64,000 nucleotides of DNA from Patiria miniata (taxonomy: Eukaryota; Echinodermata; Asteroidea; Valvatida; Asterinidae): positions 9,486,927 to 9,550,926 of the forward strand of contig NW_024037063.1 of the NCBI RefSeq assembly GCF_015706575.1, given 5' to 3'. Within the stretch, counting starts at the first letter, position 1; every line of letters starts with the position of its first letter. Positions 36,701-48,700 of this stretch are shown piece by piece. The notes under the pieces were generated by a model that had not been told where the DNA came from, searched no databases, and saw only the letters and a program-made list of their open reading frames with translations. The translations under genes and the position numbers were made by a program.

Positions 36701-39700
36701 AAAATGCGATAATCCTACCCGGTCCCACCGATGAAGGTAAACCGCTATCTACACCAATGAGTTGGGTTTATGCCTCTTAACTTCAGACTACTGTGTTGTT
36801 TCCACACTGTGTTGTTGCATCAACTTGGCTGCAGGGGCGACCAGAAGGGTGTTTAGTAGTGTGCACACGACTGACTTGGGGCGTTACGAAGTCTTCTGAA
36901 GCACCCACGAGGCAGTGGGGCTATTTCCCCGTAGCTAGGATGCACTACTAACTTCTATCTGACCCGAAATTCGAATCATGGTTATTCTTCTCTAGGCAGT
37001 ATCATTATACCCGAACCTATGAAGCCTGGGAAGGGACAGTGTGGATTTTTTATTTGGAATTTCCTAATTCGTTCGCACGAATTACTAATTCGTTCGCACG
37101 AATTGCTAATTCGTTCGCACGAATTAGTAATTCGTTCGCACGAATTGCTATTTCGTTCGCACGAATTGCTATTTCGTTCGCACGAATTACTATTTCGTTC
37201 GCACGAATTACTAATTCGTTTGCACGAATTACTAATTCGTGGGAACGAATTAGTAATTCGTGCGAACGAATTACTGGAGTTATTCGTGCGAACGAATTGG
37301 TAATTCGTGCGAACGAATTACTGGAGTTTGCTAATTCGTTCCCACGAATTAGTAATTCGTGGGAACGAATTAGTAATTCGTTCGCACGAATTAGTAATTC
37401 GTTCCCACGAATTACTAATTCGTGCGAACGAATTACTAATTCGTCTGAACGAATTAGTAATTCGTGGGAACGAATTAGTAATTCGTGCGAACGAATTAGG
37501 AAATTCCAAAAAAAAATTCCACCCTGTCCCTTCCCGGGCTTCATACGAACCTAATATCTACTAGAACGTATAGTCACATTTCCTTCTTCTAGGCAATGCA
37601 TTTCTAAAGAAGCTCCACCTACCAGGGGCGATCTTGTTCTAGTGCCAGGGATTTGCTGAATCCTGTTATTCAGTATAAACAGTGTTGGCACAAAAACTCA
37701 CATGTTTGAACTTGGTTAGGGGACTTTGAAAGGCCATTCGGAAAATTTGGATAATTCAGTGAGAACGGAGGTATGGAGCTGCTGAATTCTTAAACATAAC
37801 TTGTGTATGGGGAAAGTTAGTCGATATTAGTTTGGTGTTAAAAGGTTTAAAAGGATCCCTTGGGGAGCTCAACCCATGTTTCGTACATACGTTTCACATT
37901 CTGTGCAACAAAGTATAGGCCCTACATGTCGAGGGTCACACTTGTGTAATTGTTGCATGACTAAGACTTACTCTGTGAACTATGTTGCTTCTAATCAAAT
38001 GGGGCAGTTATGCAATGGAATTTATGAAGACAAATGTCGAGTACATTTGTAATGCAGTGCATAACTAAAATGCCATGAAGCTCGACCCGGGGCAAACCTG
38101 GCTCTGCATGTCGGGTACAAATATTTTAACCCTTGTCTTGGGCTTAACCATCGGGGTTGACATGGGGTTGGCTGTTGGGTTTGGCAGGGAATTCAAAATG
38201 TGACACTCTGCTTGTTTCAATGCGGCATTAACTTCGTGTCAATCCTTGGGTTTTCCTCGTAAGAACAGGCCTTATTAGTTCCTCAAAACCCTAAACTACT
38301 GTTGATTCAACATCTGAATGAACCAAAGTATGTGATTTTTTTTTTCCAATTGAGAACGAACATTATGTCCAGTCTTGGGATCGACTGCAAAAAAATGGCA
38401 TATTGGAGGATTTGCTCATCGACCACATGTGGAAAGACATCATTGAGCACAAAAAGGCGCTGCTGGATCTGATGGACATGTTTGACCTACTCTGTGAGCG
38501 TGTTGATGAGGTATGTTTTGCTTGCATTCACAGTTCAAATCTAAAATATATGAGGTACAAATATAATGAATTACAGTGGATTTTGTGAAAAAAATACAGA
38601 CCGACAGTAAAACACAAGTTCGACATGAGAACTGCACAATATATTACTTGGCATACAAAAATATGTCTTACTTTTGATCCTAAATAACTCTGTTGTTTAC
38701 TTCTCTGTTGTTTACGCGTCCCAAATTGTAACCAGAAGCCACTCCACAAAATTCACTTATATTTATGTGGAGAAATGACTTATGATAGTGATTTGTTGTT
38801 GATCATTCACAAATTTGGCCAACAGAGGGCGCTCGCCTACTCACCGTTAAATTGCCAAAAGCTGGCCTGCCCAGGTGTGTGCACAATATTCTAAAAATAG
38901 AACGTGTATCCATGCAGCGCAGGGATATGTCTGCAAAGACTGGCATTCGGTGTCGTGTAAGATAATATAGGGCCTCATTAATTATTGTTTGGTGCTTATA
39001 AAAGACTGTATCTTACATAATTTGGTAGTTAAGTATACTCTTTGTATATTACTAAGGTTCTTTAGAGTGATACAAAAGCTGTTTATTCTAAGAGAAGGGA
39101 GAGGTAACCCAGACAGCGGTAAACAGGCTTCGCGGGGCAGTGCTCCGGAACTAGTGTCAAACGAGAAGGATAGAAATCTGTGTCAGTCACGGGAAGAGAT
39201 GAGAGGAATGGCCTCCGAGTTGGGGAAAATACAGAGATAAATCCCCCGACTACCGCTGGAAATCATGACGAAAGCTACTGCTTGTCGTGCTTAGCCTGGT
39301 GCAGCGACTGGCTACCTCCTTCCCTTCGACTCTGAGCTACCAATGAAGACGAATGAACATTAATGAATGAATAAATAATCAGTGATTATCCGGTGAAACT
39401 TAATCTCCGCTGTGTGTGTGTATGTCAACTCGCCCCCAACGAGACTCAAGCCCCATGGCGCTACTCCGCGCTCACTACAAATTGGTAACACGGATGGGGT
39501 GTTTGTAGTTATTCTTCGGCGGGACTATAGTTTTGCAGATGCTGCGGGGTCATCATCAAGCCATCGGACTGGTTCTTTTGGCCGTGTTTGGTGAGTGCAG
39601 ACGACTGGGACTCGATCAAAAGTTGAAGATTTCGCCAGAGTCATCGGGCGTGCGACCGCACGCTGTGGGTGTGTGACGGGGAGCGAGTCCAGGAGCGACA

Positions 39701-42700
39701 CGGTGTGCAGCCGGAGATCGCGTCGGATGCATGGTCCAACGGTGTTGATGAGCGACGGTGCAGACGGGCTATTCAAGCATCAGTGGTTCTACCCGGAGGA
39801 GTTGTGTTGAAGTGGAGAAATGCACCGGAGACGGAGTCGACAATGAACTGTTTAATAGCGGTATTGTTCATTGTTAATTAGGCCCAATTGACATTGATTT
39901 TCTTAGTGTGTGCGTTTAATTTCATGGGAATTGTGTATTAGCGGGTACTGTTTGAATGTGGGGTAAAATTCATTCAAGGTTATGTGCATGCATACACGGT
40001 TAAGGGGCCAGTAATTGTGTAGTTCAGACAGTTGTTGCGTGGCAGTCTGTGTGGGCTTGGTAGTTTCCCATTAATTGGGGGGGGTCCTTTCTGGCTTTGA
40101 TACCTGATTTTGTGTGCGCTGTGGACTTGCGCGTGTGTGTTGCTAGGATAGTTCGGACAACCATGGCAACGGAGGCGAGTTTAATGACTCAGTTAGTCTC
40201 TGAACTAGCGAACGCGTTAAAACAGAATAGTGCCACCAGGGAACGACCGATCAAACTTGAGCGGTTTAAGGGAAAGCCAGTGAGGGCAGGAGAACCGACT
40301 CTGAAGGAGTGGTTAGAGGAAGTTGATATTTACTGTAGGCAGTGCAACATCCCAGAGAAGGGGAAGGCTCAAGTGATAGTTGATCATTTGGCTGGACCTG
40401 CGCGAGTAGAAGTAAAAAGTAGGGAAGATGTTAAATCCAATCACTCGCTTCTGATTAAACTGCTTTATAACCAGTTTGGGGGAGGGGAGACACTACAGTC
40501 CCTTCAGAAGGTTTTCTTTGAAAGGGGGCAATTAGAAGATGAGTCCCTGATGGATTTCTCCCGTGCCTTAATTAGGATGTATGAGAGAATTTTGCGCATA
40601 GCTCCCCAAGATGAGAGAGATTCCTTAGGAAAACTGAAGGACAAAACTCTTATCAATCAGTTTGTGGCAGGAGCGCGCGGACAAAGCGCACGATTTGAGC
40701 TGAAGAGATTGCAGCTGTCTAACTCTGGCCAAACCTTTAACCATTTCAGAGATGCCGCACTGGAATTGTTCAAAGATTTTGAAGTCACTACCAAGGCTAA
40801 ACACAGTCATGTGCGCCATGTAGATGTAGATTGTCCGGTCAATGATGATAGTGTAGATAGGTCGTTTGATATAGGTGTTAAGGTCGACACATTATCAGCG
40901 GGTGTAGACCCTAAGTTGCAACAGCAACAGTCTGACATGTTAAAATGCATGCAGGATATGCTGGGTCAAATGAGCAAGCAGCAGGAACAAATTACGTTCT
41001 TGATGCAGTGCATGCTGCGCACACAGGTGACAGAACAAGCCGGTCCACAGGGGAATAGTCACATCCCAGGTCGGTCAGTGATTTGTTATAAGTGTAGAAA
41101 GCCGGGGCATTACAAGTCTCAATGTCGTTCCCAGCAAAACTCTGATAGAATCGGAACCCAAAACATGGAATCGGGTCAAGCAGGTGCCACAAAAGCACCT
41201 GACAGTCAATATAAGCCTGCGTTAAACTGAAGGCCTCCACTTCCGTGGGCCGGGTGGTGGAGGAGAGTCACAAGCGGCCCTTGCCGTGTAATGCACTTGT
41301 TGGGGAGGGAGCGTTGCCTAAGTTGTCCGCGGACGAATTACTAACAAAGTTAGTTAAAGAAAGCCCTCGAGCTGAGGCTACACTGGCTGGAGTGCCAGCC
41401 ACGTGTATTCTTGATACAGGCGCAGAGACCTCCCTAATGAGTGAGACATTTTATCAGGAACATTTGGCCGACAAAATAATGGGTGTAAAACCACTGGGTA
41501 CTTACCTTGAAGTGTTTGGTGTGGGTGGTTTGGAGGTTCCAATCACCGGATATGTAGAAGTACCGCTTACTGTTTTTAACAAAACCGTTGAGGCTAATTT
41601 TTTAGTGGTAAAGGATTCCTGCGACGGTGGATTGCTAAATCGTCGGAACAGTCCATTGATTTTGGGGTGTAATGTTCTAGAAATGTTAAAGGATCTTGTT
41701 GTAGAACAAGGGCAAGGTGACAGTGAAGCTTGGAATGTGACTCTCCAGTGGTATAGGCTTACCAAAGGGCAAAGTAAACAGACTGACAGGGGGACTAAAG
41801 ATTCAAGTGTTAAAACCAAGTTGCTGCACGTACTAGTAGACATGAAATAGCCATTCCACCTCGGCAGGTGAAGACCGTTAGTTGTCACATTAGGGCACCA
41901 GTTCATGTGTTTAGGAACAAAGTTGTGATGGTGGAAAGTACACAATTCGGTGTACAGTCAGAAGGTGCAACTAGTAGTACATGTAATTTGAGTGCAGCGG
42001 CTAAAGTTTACGACTCATGTGAACTCACAAACGGAAAAACGGTATCGGTTGTAATTGCAAACTTGGGAACACAATCCATGGTGATACCACCATACTCGAA
42101 GCTCGCAACGGTGGTTGAGACTTCAATCTCCGATTGTATCGAGTTGAATCAGACACAATCCGGTGTGAGTGTGTCAGTCAACCATTTACTGGTTGAAAAT
42201 CCGAGAAACTTGAATGAAGACACATTTAAGTCTGGCTCAGAACAACAAAGAGAAGAGTTTACCTTCTCAGATGGAAGCAAGTATTTCTTGCCTCCAGGTT
42301 TAGATCTTACTGCTTGCAGTTTAAGTAGTAAGGAGAGGGAGCAGCTTGCACGTCTCATACAGAAGCATGACCACGTGTTCTCAAAAGGAGGGTTTGATGT
42401 TGGATACTGCGACCGTATCCCTCACAGAATTAACACGGTGGATAACACTCCGGTTAATGAACCTTATAGGAGGATTTCACCTCACTGTATCCAGGAGGTG
42501 AAGACCCTCTTGCAAGACATGTTGGATCAGGGGATCATAAAACGAAGTGAGAGTCCTTATGCAAGCGCGGTCGTGTTGGTGAGAAAATGGGACGGTTCGT
42601 TGCGTCTATGCATCGATTTCAGAAAGTTAAACGCGAAGACTGTTCGCGATGCCTTCCCTCTACCGCGCATAGAGGAGTCACTAGAGGCTCTACAGGGTGC

Positions 42701-45700
42701 TAAGTATTTCTCTGCGATCGACTTAGCTCATGGCTACCATCAGGTTGCCATGGATCCTGGTTCTGTAGAGAAAACAGCATTTCGCATTCCCTTTGGGTTA
42801 TACGAATTCACACGAATGCCGTTCGGGTTGGCAAATGCGCCAGGGACGTTTCAAAGGGTAATGGAGCAGTGTTTGGGCGACATGAATTTATCAGAGTTGC
42901 TGATATATCTAGATGATATCTTAGTGTTTTCTTCTACTGTAGAAGAACATTTGGAACGCTTAGACAAGGTTTTCTCTAAGCTCGGAGAATTCGGCTTGAA
43001 AATTAAGGGCAAAAAGTGTTCCTTGTTTCGCAGCGAGGTGCACTATCTCGGGCATGTTGTCAGTGCACAGGGAATCTCGGTCGATAGCGACAAGATACAA
43101 CGTGTTCAGGATTGGCCAGTGCCAAAGGGGCCAGAGGAACTTCGGTCGTTCCTAGGCCTGGCGAGCTATTATCGTCGTTTTGTAGAAGGTTTTGCCAAGG
43201 TGGCTGCTCCGCTGCATGCTGTGCTGCCTCCTGTCAATAAGGGTAAACCTCGATCAACCACTGGGCTTAAGTGGGGTTCAGAGGCGCAGGCTGCGTTTGA
43301 GAAGCTGAAGCAATTGTTAGTGCAGGCCCCAGTGTTGGCCTATCCTGATTTTACGCGACCCTTTGTGCTTGAAGTTGATGCTTCCTTAAAGGGGCTGGGT
43401 GCTTGTTTGGTGCAGCGCGATGACGAGGGGAGGCTTCATCCTGTCGCTTATGCGAGTAGGGGTTTAAGGGGTGCAGAGTCGAAATACCCAGATTACAGTT
43501 CGTTCAAGCTTGAGTTGCTGGGCTTAAAGTGGGCAGTCGTGGATAAATTTCGAGACTATTTGATCGGCAGCACATTCACAGTTTTAACGGATAATAATCC
43601 GTTGGCACACCTGAACACAGCTAAGTTGGGTGCCAGTGAAATGAGATGGGCAGCACAGCTTGCAGCGTTCAGCTTTGACATTAAGTATCGGTCAGGCGCC
43701 AGCAATCGTTGTGCGGATGCTTAAAGCCGGCATCCGAGAAACTGCTCCTCGGAGGTAGTTGAAGGTGTTCTTCAAACGAAGACACATTCAACTTCAGTTC
43801 CATTACATGTAGGTGCATGTAATTCCAAGTGCGCGTTCACGAAGTATAAGCCGTTAGAAACCGGTCCGCCAGGAGTTTTTCCGTCCTGGTCCAGTGAGCA
43901 GCTTTTAGCTCTTCAAAGATATGATCCATTGTTGAGTATTATTTGGGAACGCTGGGACCAGAGTTGGTCACCGGGAGAAGTAGTACACGGTGATCGGGAA
44001 GATCCACCCGGGTTGAAGCATTGGTTGTGGCAGTGGTCGCGCTTTGCGGTACGAGACGGTGTCCTGTGTCGAAGGGTTGAAGATCCTGTGGTTGGGGAGG
44101 TATTTCAAATACTTATGCCCGAGACAATTCGCTCTAGGGCTATGGGTGGCTGCCACGATGGTTGGGGTCATCAGGGGGTTGCACGAACGTGTTCACTTTT
44201 GCGCAAGCGCGTTTATTGGCCGAACATGACCGCAGATGTGCGGGCTCACATACGGAAATGTGAACGTTGTGTGGCGGCGAAGGTGTCCGAACCCATTCCG
44301 AAGGTTCCGATGCGTCACTTATTGGCTTTCAGGCCCTTGGAAGTATTGGCCATTGACTTTGTTAAGATTGACAGGGGTCGTGGTGGATACGAGGATATTC
44401 TTGTTATGACCGATGTGTACACGAAATATACTCAAGCTGTACCATGTAGGGACCAATGTGCTGAAACTGTCGCTAAGGTGCTCAGAGACAGTTGGTTTAC
44501 GAGATTCGGCATCCCAAACAGATTGCATAGCGATCAGGGTAGGAATTTTGAGGGGGAATTGGTCCGTGAACTATGCACATTGTATGGTATCAAAAAGTCA
44601 CGAACGACGCCGTATCACCCGGAAGGAAATGGGCAGGCGGAAAGATTCAATAGAACCTTGTTTGGATTGATCAAGTCATTCAGCGAACACGAGCGCAAAC
44701 GATGGCCGGACTTTTTGTCACACCTTGTTTTTGTTTACAATTCCACACCTCACTCCACCACGGGCGTAACGCCGTACACATTAATGTTCGGAAGGGAACC
44801 ATTGATTCCATTGGACCAAATTTTGGGTCGGACAGATAGTAATTGGGAACAGAATTTTGTCAGGGAACAATCGGAGCTGCTTGAGAGAGTAGGGGCCTTG
44901 GTAATAGAGAGGGTAGAGAAAAGAGCACGTCAGAACGAAAACGCACATAGTAACAGAGCTACTGCGGCACCTTTACCAGTGGGTTCACGAGTTCTTTTAA
45001 GGAAATGCGCGTTCAAGGGCCGTCACAAACTAGAAGACGCATACTGTAGAGAATCGTATGTAGTGGCATGGCAGAATGTCCACGGGGATGTATATCGCAT
45101 TCGACCAATTGATGGAGGACCGGAGAAGACGGTCAACCGTAAATATTTACGAGTGGATCCACTTGCAGATCCAGAGTCTGGCGATGACATTGAGAGTAGT
45201 GATGAGTCCGAAAACGACTTTATTGTGACCAAGTCTGAACCAAGTAACTCAGCAGTTGACCAAGGGGTACAGGATAATAAAGTAGGGGAGCCCCATAGGG
45301 TCTCAGAGTTAGATCACGAACAACCTCGGAGAACATCACGGAGAAGAACTAAGGGTGTTCATTCAAACCCACACAGGCTGCCCCGCTCTGTTCTGAAATA
45401 GTCTTGGTGTGAGGGTTTAGCCTGTGGCTGCATGGGACTCGGACATACTCTGTGGAAGAGACTTGGGGTATCCAGTCTTCCTGTGAGTGAGTCCGACCCC
45501 ATGTGGTCGCCTTGCTCTACTTCTCACCTGGACATGGTCCATGCGGCTCAGGCCGGTGTATGCATGTACATTATGTACCACTTGGTAAATAAGCATTACC
45601 AGTTGGGTTTTGAAATTACAAAATGTATTCAGTTCCAGAAGAATGTAAATCTAAAGATTATAGAGTGCATGATTTATATAGACAAATTGTTTGAAGCTCG

Positions 45701-48700
45701 AGTTGAAGAGGGGGAGATACCATTACCATTATGGGACTTGTGTTATTTGGACACAGTTTTGTTAGGCGTTTCTCAGGAAGGCGAGAAGCAACAGTAAATA
45801 TAGATTTAGAGAGGAAAAGAGTACCTCTTTCTTGTTTGGGGGAAGGAGGATTGACATTAAGTCGCATTAATGCCAATCGTTGTCGTTATTACCATATGAT
45901 TGCCAGAGTACAGCCCTCTATTTTGATAATTATAATTTTGATAATAATAATCTAGGGACTTATGATTTGGGTACAGTTGGTGTATCATCAAAGGATGTGT
46001 TTGACTTACTTTGTTCCTTTGTTCGGGATCTGCCAAGGTTTGGTATTAGTCCTTGTGTAGTGGTGTTTTTGCCTGTCTTGCCACGTACAGGTAATATGAG
46101 GCCGAATCAAGTATCTGTCTCTGAATTTAATGAGAAGGCAGAGGTCTTCAACAAGCTGCTTGAAGCAGAAACTCTTAAGGAGGACCGTTGGTGGGTCTGG
46201 CATCACCGTGGTTTAAAGCACCCACGTTTTAATCTGGACGGTGTGCACCTCAATCGATGGGGAATGTCCCAATACGAGAGAACCCTCAGACAGCTTGTTA
46301 AATTTTTCGAAAGTAAATTTTGGTAAATATTCAAAAGGAACCAGACACATTGTTTAAGCATTAAGCTTTATTCTTAATGTTTTATTTAGTGTTTAACTTG
46401 TTATAGTAATGTTAGCGTTTATAAATCTTTAAATCAAGGTGATCTCCAGGAGAAGATCAATTCAGTAGGGGAGTTTGTGGAGAAATGACTTATGATAGTG
46501 ATTTGTTGTTGATCATTCACAAATTTGGCCAACAGAGGGCGCTCGCCTACTCACCGTTAAATTGCCAAAAGCTGGCCTGCCCAGGTGTGTGCACAATATT
46601 CTAAAAATAGAACGTGTATCCATGCAGCGCAGGGATATGTCTGCAAAGACTGGCATTCGGTGTCGTGTAAGATAATATAGGGCCTCATTAATTATTGTTT
46701 GGTGCTTATAAAAGACTGTATCTTACATAATTTGGTAGTTAAGTATACTCTTTGTATATTACTAAGGTTCTTTGGAGTGATACAACAGCTGTTTATTCTA
46801 AGAGAAGGGAGAGGTAACCCAGACAGCGGTAAACAGGCTTCGCGGGGCAGTGCTCTGGAACTAGTGTCAAACGAGAAGGATAGAAATCTGTGTCAGTCAC
46901 GGGAAGAGATGAGAGGAATGGCCTCCGAGTTGGGGAAAATACAGAGATAAATCCCCCGACTACCGCTGGAAATCATGACGAAAGCTACTGCTTGTCGTGC
47001 TTAGCCTGGTGCAGCGACTGGCTACCTCCTTCCCTTCGACTCTGAGCTACCAATGAAGACGAATGAACATTAATGAATGAATAAATAATCAGTGATTATC
47101 CGGTGAAACTTAATCTCCGCTGTGTGTGTGTATGTCAACTCGCCCCCAACGAGACTCAAGCCCCATGGCGCTACTCCGCGCTCACTACATTTATACAACG
47201 ACAGACTGATGTCACTAAGTATTCTCAGAAGTCAAAAATAATATATTTGTTGACGTCTGAGAATACTTAATGACATCAGTCAGCATTTCAGTACTATAAA
47301 TATTTTCCACTTTAGCCTCGGAAGGAAGAGAAAAGTAGCACTGCTCCATCCACGGCCACACAGCCTTCCCTCACAAATGCATCTTACTATGTGCCTTCAA
47401 TGTTGCGGCAGCGGACATCACGTTCATCTCCACTTGAGACGATTGAGAAGAATTCAAACGTGTTCTATGTGGACTTCGAAGAATTCCTCCCTGGTAAATT
47501 CGGGCCGGCATGCCTTTAAATAGTACATTTTTTGGGTAAAACAGAACAGAATAGTATGTTTTCCAATGTCTTTCATGTTGGTATACCTCATACACGTTAC
47601 TCTATTTTGGGTTCCACATTGATTGATATTAGCAAGACATTTTTTTCATCCTTTTATGTTTAATTTAAAGTTTCAAAAAAGAAACTGACCGGGATTTGAA
47701 CCGGCAAATTCCGAATTGCCGTTCCGGTGCTCTACCAACTAAGCTATCCATCTCTCATATAGTCAGTTCCACTTTGTGGCTTATTTGAAAAAACAATGTG
47801 TGGTTTATTTTTTGTCCAGATGGATTGTACCATCGGTTAGTTGTGCGAGCTTTGCGATGGTCTCAAAAATTGGGTGGAAGAAAGCCTGGCTTGCTCTATG
47901 ATCGAGCAAGTTTCTATGTAGATGACCATCATCACTTCGCCCTGCAAATGGTGCACCATTCAAAGCTTGCATGTATCAAAGTAAGTAAGCGCATTGTTTC
48001 AGAAGCAGCTACTGTTACATAAGTCTGTTTTGAACAAAAATAGTGTTAATGCAATGCTAGGAGGAAATCAAGCTCTTGATATGGACCCGTGCACAAATCA
48101 CTTCTCAAAAGTGTGTGTATGGGGGGGGGGGGGGGAGAGACATACCTTGATCAGAACTAATGCGAGCGCGCAGCACGAAGCCCTAATGCCATTGGCAGAG
48201 GCGTAGCGGGAGGGGGGTACTGGTAAAGACTGCCCTTTTTCATTCAAGTGCCCTTTTTTCACCAGCGTTCCCTCCCCCCTCCAGTGCTTTTTTTTCTTAA
48301 CACTTGAAGTGCCCTTTTTTCAGCACATTTTTTCAGCACATTTTCAGCACGGATGTGCAAGTGCCCTTTTCGCGAACCTTTTAACCCCCCCCCCCCCCCG
48401 ATAAAAATGAACTTGCTACGCCTCTGCTAGAATCATCACTTAAACATCACTGTCTAGTTTGGAGTCATTGAATCAGCTGTCCTGAGCTATGGAATCAAAT
48501 GTAGGCTACAATTAGTATTCGTGGACGACAAAAGTGTTGGGGGAACGATATGTCCCCCGTCCCTCCCCCCCCCCCCCCTCAACCAACGCCCTTGTTGGTG
48601 TGCAATTACAGGTACCTCCTCATCAGTTACAGTAGAAGACGATTTGGGGAGACCACTGTGAGGAAAACTTCACACCATACGCGTACAAACCAGCATTCTT

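Larger units (their letters stand above)
38766..47189 (+). mobile_element. LTR retrotransposon 2, Ty3/gypsy type, 8.4 kb, with SGNH-like third gene
   Basis: 714-bp LTRs flank gag, protease, pol and a third coding region. TTTA precedes and follows the element (38762-38765, 47190-47193), a 4-bp target duplication. The LTRs differ at three positions by eye (A/G, A/C, C/T), so the insertion is recent. AGTAGGGGAGTT before the 3' LTR is a polypurine tract candidate. It sits in a ROCO intron in the gene's orientation. Pol has a nonsense codon, and two frame changes separate gag, protease and RT. Confidence 0.95.

Noticed and set aside
36208..37545. A CRISPR array suggested by regular short palindromic repeats.
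   Set aside because: The units are directly adjacent without unique spacers, the setting is an animal intron, and the structure has transposon ends with a target duplication.
37039..37564. Long open frames on both strands through the ATTCGT repeat array (up to about 170 codons).
   Set aside because: They consist only of translated 18-bp repeat units and exist equally on both strands; they follow from the repeat lacking stops, not from coding.
47681..47765. A functional tRNA gene on the minus strand.
   Set aside because: A and B boxes are good but the acceptor strands do not pair, and similar tRNA-like heads here belong to SINE-like repeats.
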